7,339 nucleotides of DNA from Hadesarchaea archaeon (GTDB lineage Archaea; Hadarchaeota; Hadarchaeia; Hadarchaeales; Hadarchaeaceae): contig JAUWXD010000011.1 of the NCBI GenBank assembly GCA_030616505.1, positions 1-7,339 on the forward strand, written 5' to 3'. The position numbers and the translations under genes are program-made. Positions 1 through 5,482 of this stretch are shown piece after piece; positions within the stretch are counted from its first letter, which is position 1, and every line of letters starts with the position of its first letter. Below the pieces are notes generated by a model. It was not told the DNA's origin, ran no database searches, and worked only from the letters and a program-made list of their open reading frames with translations.

Positions 1-955
1 TCGCAGCTTTTAGCTCAGTCATAAAATCACTGAGAAACTCGACTACTGCTTTTTTACCTAACGAGGCAACGCGGAGAGCAGGTAATGCCACGCCTACGAG
101 ATCTGCCCCCAACGCCAATGCTTTCGCCGCGTCTAAACCAGAGCGTATCCCTCCGCTAGAGATGACTGGTACTCTGACTGCTGTCGTCACCTCTGCAGTA
201 CACACAGCCGTTGGTATTCCCCAATCCCAAAAGGTAATCCCTAAACAAGAACGCTTTTTAGCCCTTAACGTTTCGACCCCTGCCCAAGAGGTGCCCCCTG
301 CTCCGCCGACATCTATGGCCGCCGCACCTGCCCGAACTAGTTTCTTCGCAACTTCTGCGCTCACTCCGCTGCCGGTCTCTTTGGCTATCACTGGTACATC
401 CAGCCCTCTGCAAATCTCTGCAAACTTGGCTAAACCACCACGATACTTGGGCTCACCTTCAGGTTGCACGAGCTCCTGTAGCGGGTTCATGTGGACTGAG
501 AGCGCATCAGCATTCATCATCTCGCCCGCCTTGCGCGCCTCCGCCACCCCATAACCTTGGGTAAACTGAGGTACACCCAAGTTCCCTATAAGAAACACAT
601 CAGGAGCGACGCTTCTTACCTTGTAGGTTCGCGCCAACTTAGAATCCTCTATCGCTGCCCTTTGACTGCCGACGCTGAACGCCAAACCGAGTTTCTGAGC
701 AGCTGAAGCCAGTGTTAGATTAAGTTTCATTCCGCGCTGGTTACCGCCAGTCATCGCGGATATTAGTATAGGTGCCTTTAGTTTGGCCCCTAGAAAGGAG
801 GTCCGCAGATTTATCTCCTCAAGGTCTAACTCTGGAAGCGCGACATGAACTAGGTCAACATCCCCAAATCCAGTGGTTTTGAACATTGTTTCGATGTCTT
901 CTTTTAGGCATATGTTCAAATGATCGAGCTTCCTGTCTTCGGTTTTTCTGCTCAT
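1..955 (-). CDS. fni: Type 2 isopentenyl-diphosphate delta-isomerase (FMN-dependent), 3' end cut by window edge
   Basis: This enzyme interconverts isopentenyl diphosphate (IPP) and dimethylallyl diphosphate in the cytoplasm, using reduced FMN and Mg2+. The reading frame is open from an ATG at 955 to the left edge, giving 318 residues; the family is usually about 350 to 370, so some 35 to 50 C-terminal residues are missing. Visible family signatures, in order: an N-terminal [11 protein letters not shown] stretch that fits the substrate-binding region, the flavin-site MTGG (68-71), SVGSQR (94-99), GNLG (124-127), the active-site HMNPLQE (155-161) with Gln160 and the metal-ligand Glu161, KETGSG (192-197), GGAGGTSW (217-224) and the phosphate-binding SGGIRSG (267-273). 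The ATG lies 4 bases past the IPK stop codon, behind a strong SD embedded in the IPK end. It directly follows IPK, whose product IPP is its substrate. I see no missing key residue. The call is secure. Confidence 0.96.
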   Translation of the reverse strand, partial: MSRKTEDRKLDHLNICLKEDIETMFKTTGFGDVDLVHVALPELDLEEINLRTSFLGAKLKAPILISAMTGGNQRGMKLNLTLASAAQKLGLAFSVGSQRAAIEDSKLARTYKVRSVAPDVFLIGNLGVPQFTQGYGVAEARKAGEMMNADALSVHMNPLQELVQPEGEPKYRGGLAKFAEICRGLDVPVIAKETGSGVSAEVAKKLVRAGAAAIDVGGAGGTSWAGVETLRAKKRSCLGITFWDWGIPTAVCTAEVTTAVRVPVISSGGIRSGLDAAKALALGADLVGVALPALRVASLGKKAVVEFLSDFMTELKAA

Positions 956-959
956 TTTA

Positions 960-1742
960 CTACCTCCCCACTACAGTGCCAAGTCCTCGTTTACCTTGAA
1001 CTGCTCTTTTTAAAACTCCCGGTCTCGTTGCATTCACAATCTCTGCCTCTGCACCTCGCTTAGCGAGTTCCAATAGCTCTCTGACCTTATTTTCCATCCC
1101 ACCCGTAACATCTTTTCCTTCTCCTGTACCGAGCGATGCAACGAGTTTTACATCTGCAGGAGTTATCCTTCGCACGAGTTTGGCGCTTTTGTTCTTTTTC
1201 GGATTTGCTGTATATACACCATCAACATCTGCACCCAGAACGACGCGAGAAGCTTTTAGCTCCTGCGCAAGGTAGGCCACAATTTGGTCTCCTGAGAGAA
1301 TGCTCATCCCCTTGCTCAAATCTGGTACTGCATCCCCGTACAAGACTGGGACTAACCCGAGCTTGAGTAGTTTTCGGATGGGTAAAAGCTCCATTGACTG
1401 GATTTGCCCTCTGTTGACTACTGCACAAGCTGAAGGTTGCACCGCAATCGCTGAGATGCCTGCTTCCTGAAGGGCTTCAATCACGCTTGCATTTAATCTC
1501 TCCATAGCTCGGTGGGTACGGGATAGCCCCATTAATTGTCTCTTATTTTTGTAACCATCCGCTATTCCATACTTTGATGCTACTGGGTGTCCAAACGAGC
1601 CCCCTCCATGCACGATAATCAATGGCTTTTTCACAACCGCTAACTCGCGAGCAAGCCGTCTGAGGGTCGCCCGCTTGACCACAAAGGGTCTACTCTTATC
1701 CGTGATGACACTCCCACCTAGTTTCACAATCAACGGTCGCAC
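960..1742 (-). CDS. ipk: Isopentenyl phosphate kinase (amino acid kinase fold)
   Basis: The enzyme phosphorylates isopentenyl phosphate with ATP to give IPP, the last step before IPP in archaeal mevalonate pathways. From the GTG at 1742 the product is 260 residues, normal for the family. It begins [13 protein letters not shown], with nucleotide-binding Lys7 and the first glycine-rich loop. [10 protein letters not shown] (44-53) follows and contains His52, equivalent to the catalytic histidine that marks IPK among amino acid kinases. Other kinase-fold motifs are YGDAVPD (135-141), SGDQIVAYL (150-158), GADVDGVYT (170-178) and [10 protein letters not shown] (211-220). The frame stays open upstream to 1898, but that extension overlaps the MEMO gene and resembles no kinase sequence. 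The GTG lies 5 bases beyond the MEMO stop, with GAGGTGA at SD distance, so I chose it. The next gene uses its product. A GTG three codons further upstream (1751) is possible but would lack this SD. Confidence 0.95.
   Translation of the reverse strand: MRPLIVKLGGSVITDKSRPFVVKRATLRRLARELAVVKKPLIIVHGGGSFGHPVASKYGIADGYKNKRQLMGLSRTHRAMERLNASVIEALQEAGISAIAVQPSACAVVNRGQIQSMELLPIRKLLKLGLVPVLYGDAVPDLSKGMSILSGDQIVAYLAQELKASRVVLGADVDGVYTANPKKNKSAKLVRRITPADVKLVASLGTGEGKDVTGGMENKVRELLELAKRGAEAEIVNATRPGVLKRAVQGKRGLGTVVGR
962..967 (-). promoter_or_regulatory. Shine-Dalgarno site of the IPP isomerase gene
   Basis: On the minus strand this reads GGAGGT and stands 6 bases before the ATG at 955. It overlaps the last codons and the stop of the IPK gene, which suggests coupled translation and fixes the isomerase start. 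Confidence 0.8.
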
Positions 1743-1757
1743 CTCAATCACCTCAAT
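1740..1757 (-). repeat. Tandem 9-bp duplication at the MEMO/IPK junction
   Basis: On the minus strand ATTGAGGTG occurs twice without a break. The first copy supplies the last MEMO codons and most of its TGA stop, and also the GAGGTG that serves as SD. The second copy ends in the GTG used as the IPK start. Stop, SD and start of two genes are thus packed into one duplicated element. The repeat itself is directly visible; its role as SD is inferred from spacing. Confidence 0.85.
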
Positions 1758-2587
1758 ACAGCAATTGAACCGTATCCGACAACTTGTGACATGGGAGCTC
1801 CAGTTTCTCCACTGGTTGCATATTTCAATAGCTTTGCCTTTTTTGCTCCAAGTTTTTTTGCGGCCTGTAACATTGCTGAAACTGGCCCGTAACCACACAT
1901 AGTGATTGACTCCTCCTCGACTGTGCGTATCAATCCCCCAGCATCGAGTGCCAGGATTTTATCTATTGCCTTGCGATCCTTCGTGGTGGCTGAATGTTGC
2001 GACTCATAGTGAGTAAAATCAGTTGAAGCGATAATTGTTACGTCCTTTTCCGTCGAGGCTTTGCCAATCGCGTTCCCTACCTCTTTGCTCGTTTTTGTAT
2101 CCTGCATCATCATACATATCGGTACGATTTTGAACTTATCACCAAAGAGATGTTGGATAAACGGAAGCTGAACTTCGAGCGAATGTTCATCTGCGTGGGC
2201 AACACTATCTACATCCATTATCCTAGATTCTTGCCTGATCGCCTCACCTAACTGCTTATCCACTTGTACTTCCCCCAGAGGGGTTCTCCACTTGCCTGAT
2301 GTCATTATCGACACTCCTGAACCTGCGCCTGTATGATTTGGGCCCAAAACCACAATTGAACTGGGTTTACCGTCCTCGGCCATTCGAGCAAAACCGTGCG
2401 CAGCTACCGGACCAGAATACACATAACCTGCGTGGGGCGAAACTAAACCTACCAATTGCCTAGGACCTGCCTGCACTTTAGGCACCTTCCCTGGTCCATG
2501 CCGATGGTTGTAGCACCACTCAATCTGTTCAATAAGATCCGATTGGGTTCCAGCGTAGAATCGTCCTGCAACCACTGGAGGCCTCAA
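1748..2587 (-). CDS. amrB: MEMO1-family protein (AmmeMemoRadiSam system protein B)
   Basis: A 279-residue, full-length member of the MEMO family, which is related in fold to class III extradiol dioxygenases; the biochemical role in archaea is not established. The four residues that form the metal-site-like pocket in human MEMO1 are recognisable: His52 in SPHAGYVYSG, His85 in LGPNHTG, His193 in STDFTHY and Cys231 in MCGYGPVSAML. EHSLEVQLPF (134-143) is another family hallmark. The N-terminus RPPVVAGRFY is typical. The start is TTG at 2587, immediately after the S2 stop with no intervening base, behind a GGAGGC SD 6 bases upstream. A GTG at codon 5 is a less likely alternative because it would delete part of the conserved N-terminus. 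The gene sits between S2 and IPK, matching its association with ribosomal and isoprenoid genes in Euryarchaeota. The AMMECR1-like and radical SAM partners implied by the family name are not in this window. Identity is secure; function is not. Confidence 0.94.
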   Translation of the reverse strand: MRPPVVAGRFYAGTQSDLIEQIEWCYNHRHGPGKVPKVQAGPRQLVGLVSPHAGYVYSGPVAAHGFARMAEDGKPSSIVVLGPNHTGAGSGVSIMTSGKWRTPLGEVQVDKQLGEAIRQESRIMDVDSVAHADEHSLEVQLPFIQHLFGDKFKIVPICMMMQDTKTSKEVGNAIGKASTEKDVTIIASTDFTHYESQHSATTKDRKAIDKILALDAGGLIRTVEEESITMCGYGPVSAMLQAAKKLGAKKAKLLKYATSGETGAPMSQVVGYGSIAVLR

Positions 2588-2601
2588 CTATTCGCCTCCA
2601 G
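2575..2601 (-). promoter_or_regulatory. Inverted repeat enclosing the S2 stop and MEMO start (possible translational coupling hairpin)
   Basis: In the transcript direction CTGGAGGC and GCCTCCAG are perfect 8-base inverted arms around an 11-base loop. The 5' arm contains the MEMO SD (GGAGGC). The loop holds the UAG stop of S2 and the UUG start of MEMO. If the hairpin forms, ribosomes arriving from S2 would have to open it for MEMO to be translated. Arms and positions are seen directly; folding and effect are inference. Confidence 0.55.
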
Positions 2602-3217
2602 GCTTGGTCTCAAACTCCTCCACTTGAACCTCGAATGGCGCATCTGGTGCGAGTTCTCCCCGTTCTCTGAGCACTTGGCGGGCCAGAAGCCAGTACACCA
2701 GTGCGAGAGCCTTGCGCCCCTTGTTGTTCGTTGGAATGACCAAGTCCACATTCGCTGTCTCATTGTCTGTGTCGCATAACCCAATGACCGGAATTCCAAC
2801 TTGAGCCGCCTCGCGTAATGGCTGTTCATCTGCAAATGGATCGGTGACTATTAGCACAGATGGCTCAATGTAGCCCTTATAATGTGGGTTGGTAAATGTC
2901 CCGGGAACAAATCTACCCACCACCGACCGCGTCCTTGTGACCTCACCAAACCGTTGCGCTGGGCGCTGCCCATACTGTCTCGCAGAAACTACTATTACCT
3001 TTTGGGGGTCGAACCGCGCCAAAAATTTGCCAGCTGCAGATATCCGCTCATCGGTCTTTCGCACATCGAGTACGTAGAGACCATCTGGGCGGACTCGGTA
3101 GATGAAAGGTGCCATCGCGCCCGTCTTCTGCCGGGTCCCTATGTGAACACCACTCGATAGATAAGTGTCGAAATCCACTAGCCCTACTATGCCTTCCCCA
3201 AACTCGGCCGCACTCAT
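2588..3217 (-). CDS. rpsB: Small-subunit ribosomal protein S2 (archaeal S2p/SA type)
   Basis: A structural protein of the 30S subunit, here 209 residues and complete for the archaeal type. It lacks the long additions of bacterial S2 and resembles eukaryotic SA/p40. Diagnostic stretches are [19 protein letters not shown] (22-40), the basic [18 protein letters not shown] segment (94-111), [19 protein letters not shown] (119-137), and [20 protein letters not shown] (146-165) followed by [16 protein letters not shown]. The acidic tail after about residue 185 is typical. The ATG at 3217 overlaps the enolase TGA by the common ATGA arrangement, and GAGGCGA about 5 bases before it can act as SD. The stop abuts the MEMO start. 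The operon position after enolase is the usual one in Euryarchaeota. I see no anomaly. Confidence 0.97.
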   Translation of the reverse strand: MSAAEFGEGIVGLVDFDTYLSSGVHIGTRQKTGAMAPFIYRVRPDGLYVLDVRKTDERISAAGKFLARFDPQKVIVVSARQYGQRPAQRFGEVTRTRSVVGRFVPGTFTNPHYKGYIEPSVLIVTDPFADEQPLREAAQVGIPVIGLCDTDNETANVDLVIPTNNKGRKALALVYWLLARQVLRERGELAPDAPFEVQVEEFETKPGGE

Positions 3218-4473
3218 CTAAATCGCCTCATTTTCGCCTTTGTCCCCAACTCCTCTTCGATTCGGATTAATTCATTAAGTTTAGCCACGCGCTCGCCCCC
3301 AACCGCACCCGTCTTTATGAGGGGACATCCCCACGCTACGGCGAGGTGAGCGATGGTTTCGTCAGCGGTTTCTCCCGAACGGTGGGATATCGCAGTGACG
3401 TAATTGTGTTTTTTCGCCAATTTGATTGCCGCGAGCGTATCGCTGAGCGTCCCTATCTGGTTAGGTTTTATTAGCACGGCGTTCGCTGCCCCTGCTTTTA
3501 TACCTTTCTGAATCCGCTCCACGTTCGTCACGAAGAGGTCGTCACCGCATATCAGACAGTCCTTTCCTACCTTCTGTGCGAGTTCTGCAAATCCATCAAA
3601 ATCCTCCTCATGTAACGGGTCCTCAACATAAACGAGCTTGTGTGTCTTAATCAGATTAATAATAAATTCGATTTGTTCCCCATCATCGCGTGATTTTCCC
3701 TCACGCTCGTAAATGTATTTCTTTTTGGCCTCATCGTAGAGGCTGCTCGCTGCTACGTCTAGAGCCGGTCTGACTTCGAACCCAACTTCTTCGCTGACCT
3801 GCTCACATGATTGTGACACCACATCCATCGCTTGGAGACTATCGAGGTTAGGTGCCCAAGCCCCTTCGTCGCCCTTCCCGCCAGTAAACGTTTTGTCCTT
3901 GCTCTCAATCTCCTCCCTTACCTTTTTGTGAACTCGAGTGTTCGCAAATGCTGCATCGATGAACCTCTTCGCACCAACCGCTATCGAGATGAACTCTTGG
4001 ATATCTGGCGCCATCTTGCCTGCGTGTGCTCCACCACCAAGCACGTTGCCAATTGGGTAAGGCAGATGGGATGCATCCTCTTCGCCAAAATATTTGTAAA
4101 GAGGTATGCCGAGTGCAGACGCTGCTGCTTTCGCTACGGCCATTGAAGTCGCTACTGCTGCGTTCCCGCCTAACTTAGAAAAATTAGGCGTGCCATCTAT
4201 TTCATGAAGAAGCGAGTCGACTTCATCCTGCTTTTCGGCTGAGCTACCGACCAATTTTGATGCGGCCATCTTCAATATCTCAATCGATGTATCTGGTCCA
4301 CCGCTGGGGAACGCTACGACTTCATGTTTCCCAGTGCTCGCTCCGCTGGGGGCCGCTGCCCTGCCAGTCCCTACTTTACCATTTCCAACCACCACATCCA
4401 CTTCGATGGTTGGATTTCCTCGACTGTCCAGGATTTTACGCGCAGCGATTTTCTTAATGACGAGTTTCTGCAA
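3214..4473 (-). CDS. eno: Enolase (phosphopyruvate hydratase)
   Basis: The enzyme converts 2-phosphoglycerate to phosphoenolpyruvate in glycolysis and gluconeogenesis and requires Mg2+. At 419 residues it has normal archaeal length. The set of catalytic positions known from yeast enolase is present: the mobile loop SGASTGKHE (43-51), His150 in GGGAHAG, Glu160 in DIQEF, Glu203 in GDEGAWAP, metal ligands Asp239, Glu284 (VEDP) and Asp311 (GDDLFVTN), Lys336 in LIKPNQIGT, His364 in the signature SHRSGETAD, and Lys387 in IKTGA. The start is TTG at 4473. An in-frame TAA lies four codons upstream, GGTGA stands 4 bases before the TTG, and the next residues ([20 protein letters not shown]) form a normal enolase N-terminus, so the rare start is well supported. 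It is the first gene of the tight operon; RNA polymerase subunit genes often found before eno in Euryarchaeota are absent here. Confidence 0.98.
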   Translation of the reverse strand: MQKLVIKKIAARKILDSRGNPTIEVDVVVGNGKVGTGRAAAPSGASTGKHEVVAFPSGGPDTSIEILKMAASKLVGSSAEKQDEVDSLLHEIDGTPNFSKLGGNAAVATSMAVAKAAASALGIPLYKYFGEEDASHLPYPIGNVLGGGAHAGKMAPDIQEFISIAVGAKRFIDAAFANTRVHKKVREEIESKDKTFTGGKGDEGAWAPNLDSLQAMDVVSQSCEQVSEEVGFEVRPALDVAASSLYDEAKKKYIYEREGKSRDDGEQIEFIINLIKTHKLVYVEDPLHEEDFDGFAELAQKVGKDCLICGDDLFVTNVERIQKGIKAGAANAVLIKPNQIGTLSDTLAAIKLAKKHNYVTAISHRSGETADETIAHLAVAWGCPLIKTGAVGGERVAKLNELIRIEEELGTKAKMRRFR

Positions 4474-4477
4474 ACTT

Positions 4478-4484
4478 TCACCTT
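4478..4484 (-). promoter_or_regulatory. Shine-Dalgarno site that supports the TTG start of enolase
   Basis: Minus-strand AAGGTGA, of which GGTGA pairs with the archaeal anti-SD, stands 4 bases before TTG at 4473. The in-frame TAA overlapping this site excludes any longer protein. Confidence 0.65.
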
Positions 4485-4503
4485 ATCCGATATAGTGCCA
4501 GAG

Positions 4504-4539
4504 CTTAAAATGACTTTCATCTATGAGATAAAAACAAAC
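4504..4539 (-). promoter_or_regulatory. Spacer upstream of enolase: weak TATA candidates and oligo-T tract
   Basis: The 92-bp spacer between 4474 and 4565 must hold the signals of the enolase operon if it is transcribed separately. Two weak TATA-like sites are visible on the minus strand. TTTTAAG (4510-4504) has a purine-rich GAAAG before it and would place a start of transcription about 10 bases before the enolase codon. TTTTTATC lies at 4534-4527. The interrupted T tract TTTGTTTTTAT (4538-4528) could instead be a U-rich terminator of the upstream surface-protein gene. None is a strong match, and read-through from upstream remains possible. Confidence 0.3.
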
Positions 4540-4565
4540 GGAAACTTCGGATTTTGGAGAGATAA

Positions 4566-5381
4566 CTACTCAATCCACTCGTGGGTTGTAAACGTCACGT
4601 CCCCACTTGCACTGAGCGTGGCTGTCCCGTGACCCCAGAGATCAACAGGATACTCGACGTACCCATCATAATAATCAAAGGTGTATGAGCCATTGGTCTT
4701 GACGATTCCGAATGGAACAATTTTGTTGACGTTGAAGTGGCCAAGGTGATCTTGGGCATAGGGAGAGGCCACATCTTTTAGGGCGATAGTGGACATCGCT
4801 TGGAGCTCGTCGCTCGTAGATGCTGTGTACTCATTTTCTACGATTATCGTGCCCGCAGTCTGGTTATAAATGAACACGATGGACTTTTGGTCGCTCACAA
4901 CAACTCCTGCAGCAAAGTTCTCGTTATCAACTCGCTCAGACGGTACGCAGAAGTAAACCTCCACATTATCTGTAGAAACGCCCTCTCGTGTGGCGACGGC
5001 GCTTTTGATTGCTGCCAGCGGCATCTCAATCCCTTCGGCTTTCAAGCTAATTTCACTGAATTGTAGGTCTTGAGTTTCCAGCAGGATGGTCGTGTTATAA
5101 CTTTCATAACCCGACTTGCTCACGGACAACGCATAACTCTTGTTGCTTTCCAAGCCGGTAAATTCGAAATAACCACTAGAATCGGTCGTGGTCGATTCCC
5201 CGTCCAGCGTTATGGCGGCTTCAGACAGAGCAACGCCATCGGTTTTCACATAGCCCGATATTTTGTACGTTCCTACAGCGGACGGAGCATACTGCATGCT
5301 TAAGTAGACTGCTACAACACCGACAATTGCAATTACAACGATCGCGCCTATTATGCGGTTGTCTATGGTTACAACCTCCAA
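4566..5381 (-). CDS. Membrane-anchored surface protein with carboxypeptidase-regulatory-like beta domain; C-terminal domain unrecognised
   Basis: A 271-residue product as drawn from TTG. Residues 10-28 (IIGAIVVIAIVGVVAVYLS) form one hydrophobic helix after a short charged N-terminus, so it is probably a signal anchor with the rest outside. Residues about 37-114 resemble a carboxypeptidase-regulatory/PEGA-like seven-stranded beta domain (ISGYVKTDG, AAITLDG, TDSSGYFEFTGL, YALSVSKSGYES). Residues 115-271 match no family I know; they are Tyr-, Val- and Thr-rich with four aromatic residues in FDYYDGY and a single Cys at 145. Four N-glycosylation sequons (N80, N96, N173, N230) suit an exposed archaeal protein. 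The start is uncertain: the TTG lacks an upstream SD, while GGAGGT within its first codons is spaced 7 bases from an in-frame ATA at 5366. Starting there would give 266 residues beginning (M)DNRIIGAIVV. No enzyme motif is visible. It may work at the envelope alongside the peptidase gene upstream, but that is conjecture. Confidence 0.75.
   Translation of the reverse strand: MEVVTIDNRIIGAIVVIAIVGVVAVYLSMQYAPSAVGTYKISGYVKTDGVALSEAAITLDGESTTTDSSGYFEFTGLESNKSYALSVSKSGYESYNTTILLETQDLQFSEISLKAEGIEMPLAAIKSAVATREGVSTDNVEVYFCVPSERVDNENFAAGVVVSDQKSIVFIYNQTAGTIIVENEYTASTSDELQAMSTIALKDVASPYAQDHLGHFNVNKIVPFGIVKTNGSYTFDYYDGYVEYPVDLWGHGTATLSASGDVTFTTHEWIE
5371..5380 (-). promoter_or_regulatory. Strong SD inside the annotated start of the surface-protein gene
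   Basis: Minus-strand GGAGGTTGT covers codons 1-4 of the TTG-started frame (GGAGGT at 5379-5374). Counting 7 bases downstream gives ATA at 5366-5364, in frame. A complete SD inside the coding sequence argues that translation begins after it. Confidence 0.55.
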
Positions 5382-5399
5382 AAAGCATAGGGGGTGAGT

Positions 5400-5421
5400 G
5401 GTTTAAATGTCTATAGTTTCG
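5400..5421 (-). promoter_or_regulatory. Candidate archaeal promoter (BRE plus TATA) of the surface-protein gene
   Basis: On the minus strand CGAAA (5421-5417) is directly followed by CTATAG (5416-5411), a reasonable BRE/TATA pair; TTTAAA at 5407-5402 is a second TATA candidate. A start of transcription about 25 bases on would fall near 5388 to 5379. That is at or only a few bases before the TTG, but leaves room for the SD before the ATA at 5366. Assigned by motif and spacing only. Confidence 0.45.
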
Positions 5422-5424
5422 ATC

Positions 5425-5446
5425 TTTGAAAACCTAGTTGTTCAAA
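5425..5446 (-). promoter_or_regulatory. Inverted repeat just upstream of the BRE (possible activator operator)
   Basis: TTTGAAAAC and GTTGTTCAAA are inverted arms of 9 pairs with one unpaired G and a CTA centre. The element ends 3 bases before the BRE candidate, a usual place for archaeal activators. It is not followed by a T tract in transcript direction, which makes a terminator stem for the peptidase gene less likely. The rest of the spacer 5382-5482 shows nothing else. Confidence 0.35.
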
Positions 5447-5482
5447 TAGTTAGCTACGGAGTGCTCAATTCATAAAAGTACT

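Noticed and set aside
162..554. Plus-strand open frame of 130 codons
   Set aside because: It is antisense to conserved codons of the IPP isomerase and its product shows only low-complexity Ala/Pro/Ser composition.
1743..1898. N-terminal extension of the IPK frame by 52 codons
   Set aside because: It lies wholly inside the 3' end of the MEMO gene, has no kinase-like sequence, and the GTG at 1742 has an SD and gives a family-length protein.
2584..2835. Minus-strand frame of 83 codons inside S2
   Set aside because: It is out of frame with the clearly conserved S2 gene and resembles nothing.
4488..4496. CTATATCGG as TATA box of enolase
   Set aside because: It lies only about 20 bases before the TTG, so transcription would start at or inside the coding region and exclude the SD.
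5386..5388. ATG just upstream of the surface-protein gene
   Set aside because: It is out of frame with the membrane-anchor reading frame, so it cannot start that protein; it might at most open a short unrelated frame.
5460..5482. Terminator of the peptidase gene
   Set aside because: After the stop there is only a run of four T on the minus strand and no stem; too weak to call.
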